Shown here one piece after another: positions 43,925 to 52,227 of a stretch of DNA of 64,000 nt. Position 1 is the first letter of the stretch. The number at the start of each line of letters is the position of its first letter. The position numbers and the translations under genes are program-made. The notes under the pieces are model-generated. The model did not search any database. It worked only from the letters and a program-made list of their open reading frames with translations, and was not told the DNA's origin. Location of the stretch: assembly GCF_004212215.1 (NCBI RefSeq), contig NZ_QVFV01000001.1, positions 816,814 through 880,813 on the forward strand. Direction: 5' to 3'. Origin of the DNA: Leptolyngbya iicbica LK. Its GTDB lineage: Bacteria > Cyanobacteriota > Cyanobacteriia > Phormidesmidales > Phormidesmidaceae.

Positions 43925-45076
43925 TTACGGAGTTTCATCAGGTACCAGCTCAACCACCTCATTCCACCGGACGTTGAAGCCGGGTAACCAACCCCGTAAA
44001 AAGTAGTAAAACGAGGTCAACACCTCGTTCCAATAACGACTGGTCAGTCGCAGTGCTTCAACGCTGGGGACTAAGTCTGACAATTTTGCGAGGGTATCGC
44101 CGGTGGGTCGGCTGCTGCCGTACAGATTGGTAGGCCAAGCAATCACTTGTAGCCCCTCTTTCTCAAACGTGAGCGCGGCGCGGCGCATCGATAACGCGGG
44201 CGCGACCAAAGCCACCCGTTGCGTCTCGCGCTGTGGCAAATCTGGATTCGGTAGAATTCCTCGTTCTTCCAACAGGCCTTTCACATCGCGCATGGCCCCA
44301 TGAATATTCATACCCGCATCACCGACTGAGATGCTCGTCGACGGCACTCCTTGGCTAATGAGGATTTGGCGTAATGTGTTTTCTTTGGCACCTTTTTCTT
44401 CGGCAGAGCCGTACAACGGACCAGCGGTCACATACACGAGAGGCGAGCTGCCCTGGGACCGTAACCGCTGCTCTAATCGAGCGGCACTAGCGAGGCGAGT
44501 CACCAAGATAGGATCGAGATCAACCTCGCTATCAATGCGACTTGGGAAAGACTCCAGCGGGGCGATCAAGTCCATATTTTCGGCGATGACAACCTCAACC
44601 ACCACTTGACCGAGGGGAATCGTTGTGGGAATACCCGTCGGGCAGACATCTTCGCAAATACCCTGCTGGACACGATAGGCTTCTTGCACCGCTTGCTCTG
44701 CCTGATTCACAATGGTGCGCGCAAAGAGTGGCACACTCGCCACCAGTAAGATGGCAAAGGCAACGCTCACATAGCGACCTTTAATTTTTTTTTCGGCCAG
44801 GGCCAAAATCAGTAGCCCTAGAGTCGCACCAAGCGGCGTCAGCGGTAACGAAATAATTTGCCAAATCGAACCAATCGTTTCGTCGTTGGGGTCAATGAAT
44901 GACAACACAAACAACGTCAAAATGATGGCTCCCCCAAACCAGGTCAAAAAGTTACGGGGGATAAATTTCAGCAGCACATACCAGATGAACAGCCCCATGG
45001 CCGCCCATACCAAGATGCGAGTAAGCAGTTCTAAAACCATGCTGCGCGGGAAAAGCCTAAGACTGCGATCGCTCAT
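43925..45076 (-). CDS. YdcF-like / DUF218 membrane protein
   Basis: Four hydrophobic stretches within residues 15-125 (e.g. ILVWAAMGLFIWYVLLKFI, AIILTLFVLSFI) form a membrane domain. A soluble DUF218 domain (about 180-345) has VVVEVVIAENMDLI, VYVTAGPLYGSAEEKGAKENTLRQIL and RVALVAPALSMRRAALTFEKEG, as in the YdcF/SanA/ElyC family that affects envelope polysaccharide or peptidoglycan metabolism. A CEDVC pair lies between the domains near residues 140-145. A second start (ATG at 45040) is possible. It converges with the Ctp protease. Confidence 0.85.
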   Translation of the reverse strand: MSDRSLRLFPRSMVLELLTRILVWAAMGLFIWYVLLKFIPRNFLTWFGGAIILTLFVLSFIDPNDETIGSIWQIISLPLTPLGATLGLLILALAEKKIKGRYVSVAFAILLVASVPLFARTIVNQAEQAVQEAYRVQQGICEDVCPTGIPTTIPLGQVVVEVVIAENMDLIAPLESFPSRIDSEVDLDPILVTRLASAARLEQRLRSQGSSPLVYVTAGPLYGSAEEKGAKENTLRQILISQGVPSTSISVGDAGMNIHGAMRDVKGLLEERGILPNPDLPQRETQRVALVAPALSMRRAALTFEKEGLQVIAWPTNLYGSSRPTGDTLAKLSDLVPSVEALRLTSRYWNEVLTSFYYFLRGWLPGFNVRWNEVVELVPDETP

Positions 45077-45306
45077 CCACCCTCAACGCACGGCAATTGT
45101 TGGGGGCAGATAGGCGGCCCTGCATGTGGAATGATACATGCGTTCAATCTTTCTGGCACACTTCAAGGGGGATGTTTACAGCCGCCCAGCGATCAGCCAT
45201 GAGTAGTTTTTCTTAGCCGCCGATTCTCCTGTGCTACACCCATCGGTGACTGCCCTGAACCCTCAGCATCGCGATACGCTAAATAGGTTGTGGTTAGGAA
45301 TCTTGA

Positions 45307-46095
45307 GTGACACAGCCAGAGGCGTTGCGGCAGTTATTAGAGGCGATCGCCCAGGGACAGATCAGTCCCCAGTCAGCGTTTGAAAAGCTGAAATATCTAG
45401 AGTTTGAACCCGTTGATGAATTTGCCAAGGTCGATCATCATCGATCGCTACGCACGGGATTTCCCGAGGTGATTTGGGGACCAGGCAAGACGGTGGAGCA
45501 AATTGTGGCGATTATGCGGGCGATGCGAGATCGCACCCCTGTGGTCATGGCCACCCGCATCGAACCTGACGTCGCACAACACATTCGGGCAGCGCTGCCA
45601 GCAGCCCTGTATTTCGAGGCAGCCAAAATTTGTGCGCTGGTGCCGATGAACTTGCAACCCCAGCATCCCGGCATCATGGGCATTCTCACAGCGGGCACCG
45701 CCGATTTGCCCGTGGCAGAAGAAGCAGCAATTACCGCCGAACTGTCGGGGTTTAACGTACTGCGACTGTGGGATGTCGGCGTGGCGGGTATTCATCGCTT
45801 GTTGCGCCATCGCGATGTGGTAGCCCAAGCGGACGTGTTAATTGTGGTCGCAGGCATGGAAGGGGCGCTGCCCAGCGTCGTGGCAGGCTTCTCGGATGTG
45901 CCCATTGTGGCGGTGCCCACCAGCGTCGGCTACGGGGCCAACTTTGGCGGCGTGTCGGCTTTGCTCACGATGCTCAACTCCTGCGCCACGGGCATCGGCG
46001 TGGTGAATATCGATAACGGCTTTGGGGCGGCGATGTTGGCCGGACAAATCTTGCGCACGGCCCAGCGGCTTCAGGCTAAGAGCGATCGCCCGTAG
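45307..46095 (+). CDS. larB: Nickel-pincer cofactor synthase component LarB
   Basis: LarB carboxylates and hydrolyses nicotinic acid adenine dinucleotide to begin synthesis of the nickel-pincer cofactor. A helical N-terminal part (EALRQLLEAIAQGQISPQSAFEKLKYLEFEPVDEFAKVDHHR) is followed by a PurE-like domain with GILTAGTADLPVAEEAAITAELSG, VVAGMEGALPSVVAGF and TSVGYGANFGGVSALLTMLNSCA. These motifs are complete, so the enzyme should be active. The start is a GTG at 45307. No larC, larE or larA gene is in the window. The gene is followed by a short repeat tract. Confidence 0.93.
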   Translation: MTQPEALRQLLEAIAQGQISPQSAFEKLKYLEFEPVDEFAKVDHHRSLRTGFPEVIWGPGKTVEQIVAIMRAMRDRTPVVMATRIEPDVAQHIRAALPAALYFEAAKICALVPMNLQPQHPGIMGILTAGTADLPVAEEAAITAELSGFNVLRLWDVGVAGIHRLLRHRDVVAQADVLIVVAGMEGALPSVVAGFSDVPIVAVPTSVGYGANFGGVSALLTMLNSCATGIGVVNIDNGFGAAMLAGQILRTAQRLQAKSDRP

Positions 46096-46102
46096 GGGGC
46101 GC

Positions 46103-46135
46103 AGTTGAGTGGCTGTGTGGCTGGGTAGTTGGGTG
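46103..46135. repeat. Short tandem TGGCTGGG/TAGTTGGG repeat tract
   Basis: A degenerate tract GTTGAGTGGCTGTGTGGCTG-GGTAGTTGGG directly after larB. It is the same kind as the tract at 21110-21140, in the same orientation and again just after a gene. Confidence 0.55.
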
Positions 46136-46191
46136 AAGAGACTTAGTGGGGGTATCCTAACCGAGTTCGACGACTTGCTTCAGTGATCGTT

Positions 46192-46680
46192 TTACGAGTT
46201 GAACCACCGCACAAAGAACCGATTACAACTGTTGTGGCCGGAGTCGCCCAAAGGCGTTTTGAGAGGTTCAAAGCCTGATTTTTGGTACAGGGCGATCGCC
46301 CCGTGCATCGCATCAAAGGTTTCTAAGTAGCAGCCACGATATTGCATCGCGACGGCAGCCTCGAGAGATCGCTGCATCAGGTGTCGGCCGATGCCTCGAC
46401 CGCGAAATTCTGACAACAGATACATTTTTTGCAGCTCGCATACTTGCTCATATTCACAGGGAAACGGGGCAATCCCCGCGCCGCCAATGACGCGATCGTC
46501 ATGGACAACGACATAGTATTGGGCGAGATCGCCTTGATAAGCCTGGGATAAATGATCAAGTTCGGGATCTGCCCAGGCAAAACCGGGACGATTAGCACCA
46601 AATTCGGTCAAGACCTGGCGAATGATGGCAGCAATAGCGGGATCATCCGACGGCTGAATCTCGCGAATCTTAAACGTCAT
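46192..46680 (-). CDS. GNAT-family N-acetyltransferase
   Basis: A GCN5-related fold: an N-terminal REIQPSDDPAIAAIIRQVL, the central VIGGAGI strand, and the acetyl-CoA pyrophosphate-binding loop YLLSEFRGRGIGRHLMQ near residues 88-104. ALYQKSGFEP near the C-terminus is typical. It is 162 residues long and cytoplasmic. Substrate unknown; PFPCEYEQVCELQKMYLL in the middle resembles the GNATs called MnmA-adjacent acetyltransferases only loosely, so no narrower name is offered. It lies 12 bases downstream of a small membrane protein gene on the same strand. Confidence 0.88.
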   Translation of the reverse strand: MTFKIREIQPSDDPAIAAIIRQVLTEFGANRPGFAWADPELDHLSQAYQGDLAQYYVVVHDDRVIGGAGIAPFPCEYEQVCELQKMYLLSEFRGRGIGRHLMQRSLEAAVAMQYRGCYLETFDAMHGAIALYQKSGFEPLKTPLGDSGHNSCNRFFVRWFNS

Positions 46681-46692
46681 AGTAGCGATGAA

Positions 46693-46989
46693 TTAGCGCG
46701 GGCCAGGATAACGGCGATCGCGACGGGTAAAGAGTTTCAAAAAGGGCAGGCGGTTTTGGACCTGTCCAGGATTGAGCTTTTCGCCCAGTTTGTTGAGGGC
46801 ATTGGGTTCCATCGTGGGGGGCGCGGGCTCACCACCAGGGGTTTGCCACCAAGCCGATACCGTTCCACCCGCCAAGCCGGCGATCGCCCCAAAGATAATG
46901 CTGGGGACAATTTCATAGCCCAACAGCAAAAAGGCCAGCAAAAACACCAGCCACAGTTTCAGCGCAACGGGAAAGATCTTGTCAGTCAC
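46693..46989 (-). CDS. Small conserved membrane protein
   Basis: From a GTG at 46989 the 98-residue product has two hydrophobic stretches (FPVALKLWLVFLLAFLLLG and VPSIIFGAIAGLAGGTVSAWW, about residues 6-48), then a proline-rich segment and a basic C-terminus (KLFTRRDRRYPGPR). It is probably a small inner-membrane or thylakoid protein with two helices and a cytoplasmic tail. I do not recognise a family. The longest frame begins at a TTG at 47007. The GNAT gene lies 12 bases downstream, so they are likely cotranscribed. Confidence 0.65.
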   Translation of the reverse strand: MTDKIFPVALKLWLVFLLAFLLLGYEIVPSIIFGAIAGLAGGTVSAWWQTPGGEPAPPTMEPNALNKLGEKLNPGQVQNRLPFLKLFTRRDRRYPGPR

Positions 46990-47062
46990 AATGGCCCCGC
47001 AGATCAACAGACTTCCTGAACCGCCTTACCCCATTCTCGTGGGAGCAGACTGCCCAACTGAT

Positions 47063-48607
47063 TTACGCCTCTACTATAGTCGCCAATTGAGCAGGCAGCG
47101 GTTGGGTTGTATCAACCCGTTTTACATAGGGCTGCTCTGCTGCCGTAAAGGGTTCGAACTGTTGGTTGGCGAGGACGGCGACAGTCGCATCGGCAATATC
47201 GCCCTGGCGATCGCGCACCCGCTGTTCCAACACCGCGAGAGGCGCGTCACAATGAACCACTGTCACGGGCACGTTGTGAGCGTGAGCTTGGGCGATCGCC
47301 AGTTGTCGAGTGGCCACGCGATCGAATTTCGCATCCAAAATTACGGTGTTGCCCAAGCTGGCCAGCAAGCCCCCGAGTTCAGTCAACCGGGCATAGGTCT
47401 GCTGCGACATGGCTGGCGTATAGAGACTGTCGTCGCCTCGCTCTTGCAAGGGGACTCCGGCCAGATGCTTGCGCACGGCATCTGAGCGGAGATAAATGCC
47501 CCCCAGTTGACGACTCAACTCTTTGGCAACTGTACTCTTACCCGCCCCGGATAACCCCGACATGACCAGTAATTGGCCCGCTTGGGGTTGCACGTACGAC
47601 CAGGCCAGGGTGTAATACTTCGCCGCTTTATCTGAGGCCGCTTGTTTGGTCGCCTCGTCAATCGAAGGATCCCCTAATAAGAACGAAGTGACCTTGGCCC
47701 GCACGTAAGATTGGCGGCTGACATATAGCGGCAACACTTGCAGGCCTTCCCAGTCGCCCGTGCATTCGACATAGTGGCTCAAAAAGCTAGCCGCCAAATC
47801 CTGCCGTCCGGCCACGGTCAAATCCATGATGATATAAGCGATGTCAAACATGACATCCACAAAACGGAAGGGTTCGTTGAACTCGATGCAGTCAAACAGC
47901 AGCAGTTCGTCTTGCCAATAGCAAATGTTGTTGAGGTGCAAGTCGCCGTGGCAGGCGCGAATCTTGTTCTGATCCATCCGCTGCTGCAAAAGCGCTGCTT
48001 GAGTGGCAAAAAACTTGTCAGTGTAGGCTTTGGTGTCGTCGAACTGCTGTTGAGTTTGTGGCCCACCAATGAAACCGACCGTCTGCTCGTAATTTTCGTC
48101 GATGGACTGGCGCACGTTTTCGACGGTGCCAAATTCGCGAATGTAGTCATTGGTCTCGGCTTTGAGGTGAAAGTCCGCGATCGCCTCCGCCAGTTTTCGT
48201 AACAATTCCTGAGACAGGCCACCCTGTTCAAACAAGTGACTCAGCAAAGTTGCTTGCGGAAACTGCCGCATCTTGACGGCATATTCCACCACTTCGCCGC
48301 CCTCAGCATCCCCCAAAATATAGCGATCGCCCTGTTGCGCGATCGGCACCACTTCCAGATACAAAGGTGATGCCGCACGCTGATTCAGCCGCAGTTCTTC
48401 AGCACAAAAATGTTGCCGCTTAGCCAAGGTGGAATAGTTGAGAAAGCCAAAATCCACCGACTTTTTCACCTTGTAGGCAAAGTCTCCAGTCAGCAGCACG
48501 TAAGAGACGTGAGTCTGCATCAGCCGAATGGGAGTCTCAACCTGGTGGGCATAAAACTCTGGTTGGAGCATTTGCTCAATGAGTGGGGGCAGCGATACGT
48601 CAGCCAT
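47063..48607 (-). CDS. Fusion of aminoglycoside-phosphotransferase-like domain and P-loop kinase
   Basis: The N-terminal 320 residues have a kinase-like fold: YKVKKSVDFGFLNY near residue 47, and the catalytic loop ACHGDLHLNNICYW near 215 followed by LLFDCIEFN (the DFG-like metal site). The C-terminal 180 residues start with LLVMSGLSGAGKSTVAKELS (Walker A near residue 345) and VILDAKFDR, a gluconokinase/zeta-toxin-like P-loop kinase. This two-domain architecture is widespread but uncharacterised; substrates may be small metabolites or sugars. The ATG at 48607 was chosen over the upstream GTG. It lies downstream of the rplY terminator. Confidence 0.85.
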   Translation of the reverse strand: MADVSLPPLIEQMLQPEFYAHQVETPIRLMQTHVSYVLLTGDFAYKVKKSVDFGFLNYSTLAKRQHFCAEELRLNQRAASPLYLEVVPIAQQGDRYILGDAEGGEVVEYAVKMRQFPQATLLSHLFEQGGLSQELLRKLAEAIADFHLKAETNDYIREFGTVENVRQSIDENYEQTVGFIGGPQTQQQFDDTKAYTDKFFATQAALLQQRMDQNKIRACHGDLHLNNICYWQDELLLFDCIEFNEPFRFVDVMFDIAYIIMDLTVAGRQDLAASFLSHYVECTGDWEGLQVLPLYVSRQSYVRAKVTSFLLGDPSIDEATKQAASDKAAKYYTLAWSYVQPQAGQLLVMSGLSGAGKSTVAKELSRQLGGIYLRSDAVRKHLAGVPLQERGDDSLYTPAMSQQTYARLTELGGLLASLGNTVILDAKFDRVATRQLAIAQAHAHNVPVTVVHCDAPLAVLEQRVRDRQGDIADATVAVLANQQFEPFTAAEQPYVKRVDTTQPLPAQLATIVEA

Positions 48608-48628
48608 AAACACCTATCTTTGGGCAAT

Positions 48629-48656
48629 AAAAAACCAGGGATGGCTATCCCTGGTT
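48629..48656 (-). terminator. Rho-independent terminator of rplY
   Basis: On the minus strand AACCAGGGAT and ATCCCTGGTT form a perfect 10-base stem around a four-base loop, followed by TTTTTTATT. It lies 18 bases after the rplY stop. Confidence 0.88.
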
Positions 48657-48673
48657 CGTCATATCAGTCAAAA

Positions 48674-49297
48674 CTATTCTGCGGCGGGTTCAGTACCGAG
48701 AAGACTAACCGTAGTACTGGTTTCTTGCTCACTGGCGACCGTTCTTGGTGCCGCAACATTCACCAGTGTTTTGTCGGTATCAGCGATCGCCTCCACCCCA
48801 GCAGGCAACTTGAGGTTGCTGATATGGAGATTTTCACCCACTGCCAGGTCAGAAACATCAATATCGACTGACTCAGGAATCGCACCAGGCGCACAGCGAA
48901 TGGCTAGCTCAGACACCATGATGTCCAACGTGCCGCCTTCGTCTTTCACCCCTTTGGCCGTGCCGACGTAGTGAACCGGAACCACAACATCTACGCTGGA
49001 CTGACTCGCAATGGAGAAGAAGCTCAGATGATAGAGCTTATCTTTCCAAGGATGAGTCTGCACTTCACGCAGCAAAGCTTGCCCCGTCCAAGGCATCTCA
49101 GGCACACTGACATTAATCAGCGTATTGTTGATGGACGCGCTGCGCACCAACCGCTCAGCCGAGCGCTGATCCACCGTGAGCGCAACGGACGCATCGCCAT
49201 CATGACCATACAAGACGGCAGGGATTTGTCCCTCACGGCGCAACGCTCTCGGATTCACGCTGGCATCGCGTTTTTGACATTCAATTGACAGTTCCAT
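48674..49297 (-). CDS. rplY: 50S ribosomal protein L25 (Ctc form)
   Basis: The N-terminal L25 domain (MELSIECQKRD...NPRALRREGQIPAVLYGHDGDA, about 1-95) binds 5S rRNA, and the C-terminal beta domain (VDVVVPVHYVGTAKGVKDEGGTLDI, about 100-190) is present in the longer general-stress form Ctc/TL5. The 207-residue length fits that form. The tail is acidic and disordered. It is 51 bases downstream of purA on the same strand and ends in a strong terminator, so purA-rplY is a likely transcription unit. Confidence 0.94.
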   Translation of the reverse strand: MELSIECQKRDASVNPRALRREGQIPAVLYGHDGDASVALTVDQRSAERLVRSASINNTLINVSVPEMPWTGQALLREVQTHPWKDKLYHLSFFSIASQSSVDVVVPVHYVGTAKGVKDEGGTLDIMVSELAIRCAPGAIPESVDIDVSDLAVGENLHISNLKLPAGVEAIADTDKTLVNVAAPRTVASEQETSTTVSLLGTEPAAE

Positions 49298-49348
49298 AGG
49301 ACTTACTTACAACTTCAAAAGGATTTCGGTAGGCAAACAAACAAACGA

Positions 49349-50686
49349 TCAAGCAACTTGCGAAGCACTGCCATTTTCATGAAGCAGGGCTCGTTTGGGG
49401 CCGTGGATAGGGTCTTCCACGATGATGGTCTGGTCACGACTGGCCCCCAGCGACACGATCGCGATGGGCACTTCCATTAACTCAGCCAAAAACTTGAGAT
49501 AGTCCAGCGCTTGGGACGGCAAATCTTCGAGCGATCGACAATCAGCGGTGGATTGCTTCCAACCCGGAAGAGTAGTGTATATCGGTTCGCACTTTGCAAA
49601 CAACCGTCCGCTATTGGGCAATTCTTGATGAATCTCCCCATCAATTTTGTAAGCGGTGCAAACCTGAATCTCATCGAGCGCATCCAACACGTCTAATTTA
49701 GTGATTGCCAGACAATCGATGCCGTTGATGCGGACGGCGTAACGCCCGATGACGGCGTCGAACCAGCCACAGCGGCGGCGGCGGCCGGTCGTCGTGCCAA
49801 ACTCTGAACCCAGTTCGCAGAGCTTATCGCCCAGCCCCCCTATCAACTCGGTAGGAAATGGCCCCTCACCGACGCGGGTGGTATAAGCTTTGGCAACCCC
49901 GATCACGCGATCGATCATCGTTGGCCCCACGCCAGAGCCAATGCAGGCTCCCCCCGCTACAGGATTGGAAGACGTCACGTAAGGATAAGTGCCATGATCC
50001 AGGTCAAGGAGGGTTCCTTGCGCTCCTTCAAAGAGGATGTTTTTGCGATCGCGAATGGCCTGGTCAATCAACAGCGAACCATCGACGACATGGGGACGTA
50101 AGCGATCAGCGTAGCCCTTATATTCTTCAATGACCGCTTTGGGATCCAGCGGTTCCAAGCCGTAAAGCTTCTCGAGGACAACATTTTTGTACTGAATTGT
50201 CCACTCGATTTGTTCATCGAGCCCGTCCATATCCACCAGGTCAATCATGCGGATACCAACCCGCTCGGACTTATCCGCATAGGTGGGGCCAATACCGCGA
50301 CGAGTCGTGCCAATTTTCTTGCTGCCGCGCCGCTCTTCCGAGGCTTGGTCGAGCAAGCGATGATAGGGCATCGTCACATGCGCCGATTCAGAAATGAACA
50401 GGTTCTGAGTCGAAACCCCGAACCCTTCCAGCATGTCCAATTCTTTAATAATTTCGCGCGGATCAACGACTGTGCCACTACCAATGACACACTCAGTGTC
50501 GGGATACAAAATACCGGAGGGAATTAAGTGCAGCTTGAAAATCTGATCTTGAACAACGACCGTATGACCTGCATTTACGCCGCCCTGGTAACGGACGACC
50601 ACATGAGCCGAACGGCTCAAGAGGTCAGTGATTTTCCCTTTCCCTTCGTCGCCCCACTGGGCACCAATTACTACGACGTTTGCCAA
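49349..50686 (-). CDS. purA: Adenylosuccinate synthase
   Basis: This enzyme joins IMP and aspartate using GTP, the first committed step to AMP. The GTP-binding GDEGKGKI loop is at residues 10-17, followed by [12 protein letters not shown], the IMP-binding [14 protein letters not shown], and a C-terminal [13 protein letters not shown]. From the TTG at 50686 ([18 protein letters not shown]) the length is 445 residues, standard for the family. An upstream ATG at 50797 would add 37 residues with no family match. It is divergent from an adenosine-deaminase-like gene and followed by rplY. Confidence 0.96.
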   Translation of the reverse strand: MANVVVIGAQWGDEGKGKITDLLSRSAHVVVRYQGGVNAGHTVVVQDQIFKLHLIPSGILYPDTECVIGSGTVVDPREIIKELDMLEGFGVSTQNLFISESAHVTMPYHRLLDQASEERRGSKKIGTTRRGIGPTYADKSERVGIRMIDLVDMDGLDEQIEWTIQYKNVVLEKLYGLEPLDPKAVIEEYKGYADRLRPHVVDGSLLIDQAIRDRKNILFEGAQGTLLDLDHGTYPYVTSSNPVAGGACIGSGVGPTMIDRVIGVAKAYTTRVGEGPFPTELIGGLGDKLCELGSEFGTTTGRRRRCGWFDAVIGRYAVRINGIDCLAITKLDVLDALDEIQVCTAYKIDGEIHQELPNSGRLFAKCEPIYTTLPGWKQSTADCRSLEDLPSQALDYLKFLAELMEVPIAIVSLGASRDQTIIVEDPIHGPKRALLHENGSASQVA

Positions 50687-50899
50687 TGTCTTTAAGGTCT
50701 TCTGTTCACACAAATGACCATTATCCGCAAATTTTTGCAAGCCTGTCAAGACACTATTTTTCAGCCTAAGCCAGAAAACTCTAATCCCTAATTTCATTGG
50801 CGATTAGCTGACGGTGCTCAGCTGGCCGTCAGGCATTGCGCTCAATATTGCAAGTCGAGAATTTAGAACAAAACTTTTTATCTTAAAACGGAATCAAGT

Positions 50900-50915
50900 T
50901 GTTTACGTTAAAACA
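50900..50915. promoter_or_regulatory. Imperfect 16-base palindrome between purA and the ADA-like gene
   Basis: TGTTTACGTTAAAACA has inverted 5-base arms (TGTTT/AAACA) around six bases, in an AT-rich gap between two divergent purine-related genes. It has the size and position of an operator. The regulator is unknown and this may be chance. Confidence 0.3.
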
Positions 50916-50983
50916 GTAGATAACTTCCAGATCGTTTTACGGTTCTTTACACTTTTCCTGCCCATTTTATCCAAGAGGTCTCC

Positions 50984-52051
50984 ATGAGTTTGTACGCTGA
51001 GTTGCACCGCCATTTGGGCGGTTCCGTTGTACCTAGAGTGCTGTGGCGCTATTTTGAGCGCAACCGTCCAGACGTTTCTGAGCGCTTTGAGGGGTATCCC
51101 GATTTTGAAGCGTTCTACACTCGCCCTCGCAATACCCTGGCCGAGTATTTAGAGTTGCATACGCTGGTGGAAAGTGTGCAAACCCAGGAAGCTCTCCCTT
51201 ATTTCGTCTATCGCTTAATTCGCGGCGCTTATATTTTTGAAAACTTGGCCTACTTGGAACTGCGCTATACCCCGTATCTCCGCACCCCCGAGCATCTGCC
51301 TCAGCATGAACGTATCGAAAAAATGGCAGAAATTATTGAGGTGGTAGGACAAACCAGTCAGCAGTCGGAATATCCGATTGTGACCAAACAGATTCTCTGT
51401 ATGCACTCCAAATTGCCCTACGAAGTGAACCAGGCCATTGTGGAGCTAGCGGCTCAATATTCTCAATATGTCTGCGCGATTGACCTGGCCGGGGGCGATG
51501 CCAAGTACGGCGATCGCATGGACGAATACACCACCCTGTATGCCCACGCTCGGGAATTAGGTGTCAGCACTACCGGGCATGTCTTCGAAACCCAAGATGG
51601 CTGTCACCCCGAATTGTTGCCTTACCTGATGCGCATCGGTCATGGCATTCAAATTCCCCTTCAGCGTCCCGACTTATTGCGCGAGGTCGCGGCTCGTGGG
51701 CAGTGCTTAGAAGTGTGTCCGACCACCTATCTCAAAACGGGCACGCTAGAAGACTTGCAGCAGTTAAAAGTCGTGTTCGATCGCTGCTTTGAGGCTGGAG
51801 TTGATATCGCCATCTGCACCGATAACGCCGGATTGCACAATGTGCGGCTGCCCTTTGAGTACGAAAACTTGTTGACCCAAGACATCATCGGCTTCGAAGA
51901 ATTGCAAGCCTGCCAAGCCGCTGCGTTCCGTCATGCCTTTGCTTGGCCTCACGAACGCCAGCCCGGCTCCGTCATTGAGTCAATGCTGCGGCGCCAACAA
52001 CTGACCCACCTCATGGGAGAAGAAATCGATGAGCCGGCAGTGCACGGGTAA
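50984..52051 (+). CDS. Adenosine deaminase-family protein
   Basis: The metal site starts with AELHRHLGGS at residue 5, the HxH pair of adenosine/AMP deaminases. STTGHVFETQDG near residue 195 corresponds to the H-A-G-E block, RIGHGIQI near 225 provides the next conserved histidine, and the last motif reads CTDNAGLHN where classical enzymes have STDDP. The fold is therefore intact, but the substitutions suggest a different purine substrate, for example N6-modified or methylthio-adenosine compounds. This is inference. It is divergent from purA, which fits purine salvage. Confidence 0.82.
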   Translation: MSLYAELHRHLGGSVVPRVLWRYFERNRPDVSERFEGYPDFEAFYTRPRNTLAEYLELHTLVESVQTQEALPYFVYRLIRGAYIFENLAYLELRYTPYLRTPEHLPQHERIEKMAEIIEVVGQTSQQSEYPIVTKQILCMHSKLPYEVNQAIVELAAQYSQYVCAIDLAGGDAKYGDRMDEYTTLYAHARELGVSTTGHVFETQDGCHPELLPYLMRIGHGIQIPLQRPDLLREVAARGQCLEVCPTTYLKTGTLEDLQQLKVVFDRCFEAGVDIAICTDNAGLHNVRLPFEYENLLTQDIIGFEELQACQAAAFRHAFAWPHERQPGSVIESMLRRQQLTHLMGEEIDEPAVHG

Positions 52052-52116
52052 ACCTTTACCATCAACCGACAGGGAGATTCAAGACAGGCATTGGTTTTGC
52101 CCCAGTGCAAAGATGC

Positions 52117-52152
52117 CACCCTTTCGTCAACAAAATCTGCGATGAAAGGGTG
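52117..52152 (+). terminator. Candidate terminator hairpin after ADA-like gene
   Basis: CACCCTTTCGTC at 52117-52128 pairs with GATGAAAGGGTG at 52141-52152 (one G-T wobble), with a 12-base loop. There is no T tract afterwards. Its position between the ADA-like gene and aspS favours a transcription-ending or leader structure. Confidence 0.45.
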
Positions 52153-52227
52153 CGACTAGCGGCATGATCCTAGATAATGGGAAGGTTTTGTAATTATCTG
52201 TCGCGTTCAAACAGCACTAAGCACATC

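Noticed and set aside
50687-50797. N-terminal extension of purA from an upstream ATG
   Set aside because: The 37 added residues have no family match. The TTG at 50686 gives the universal purA N-terminus.
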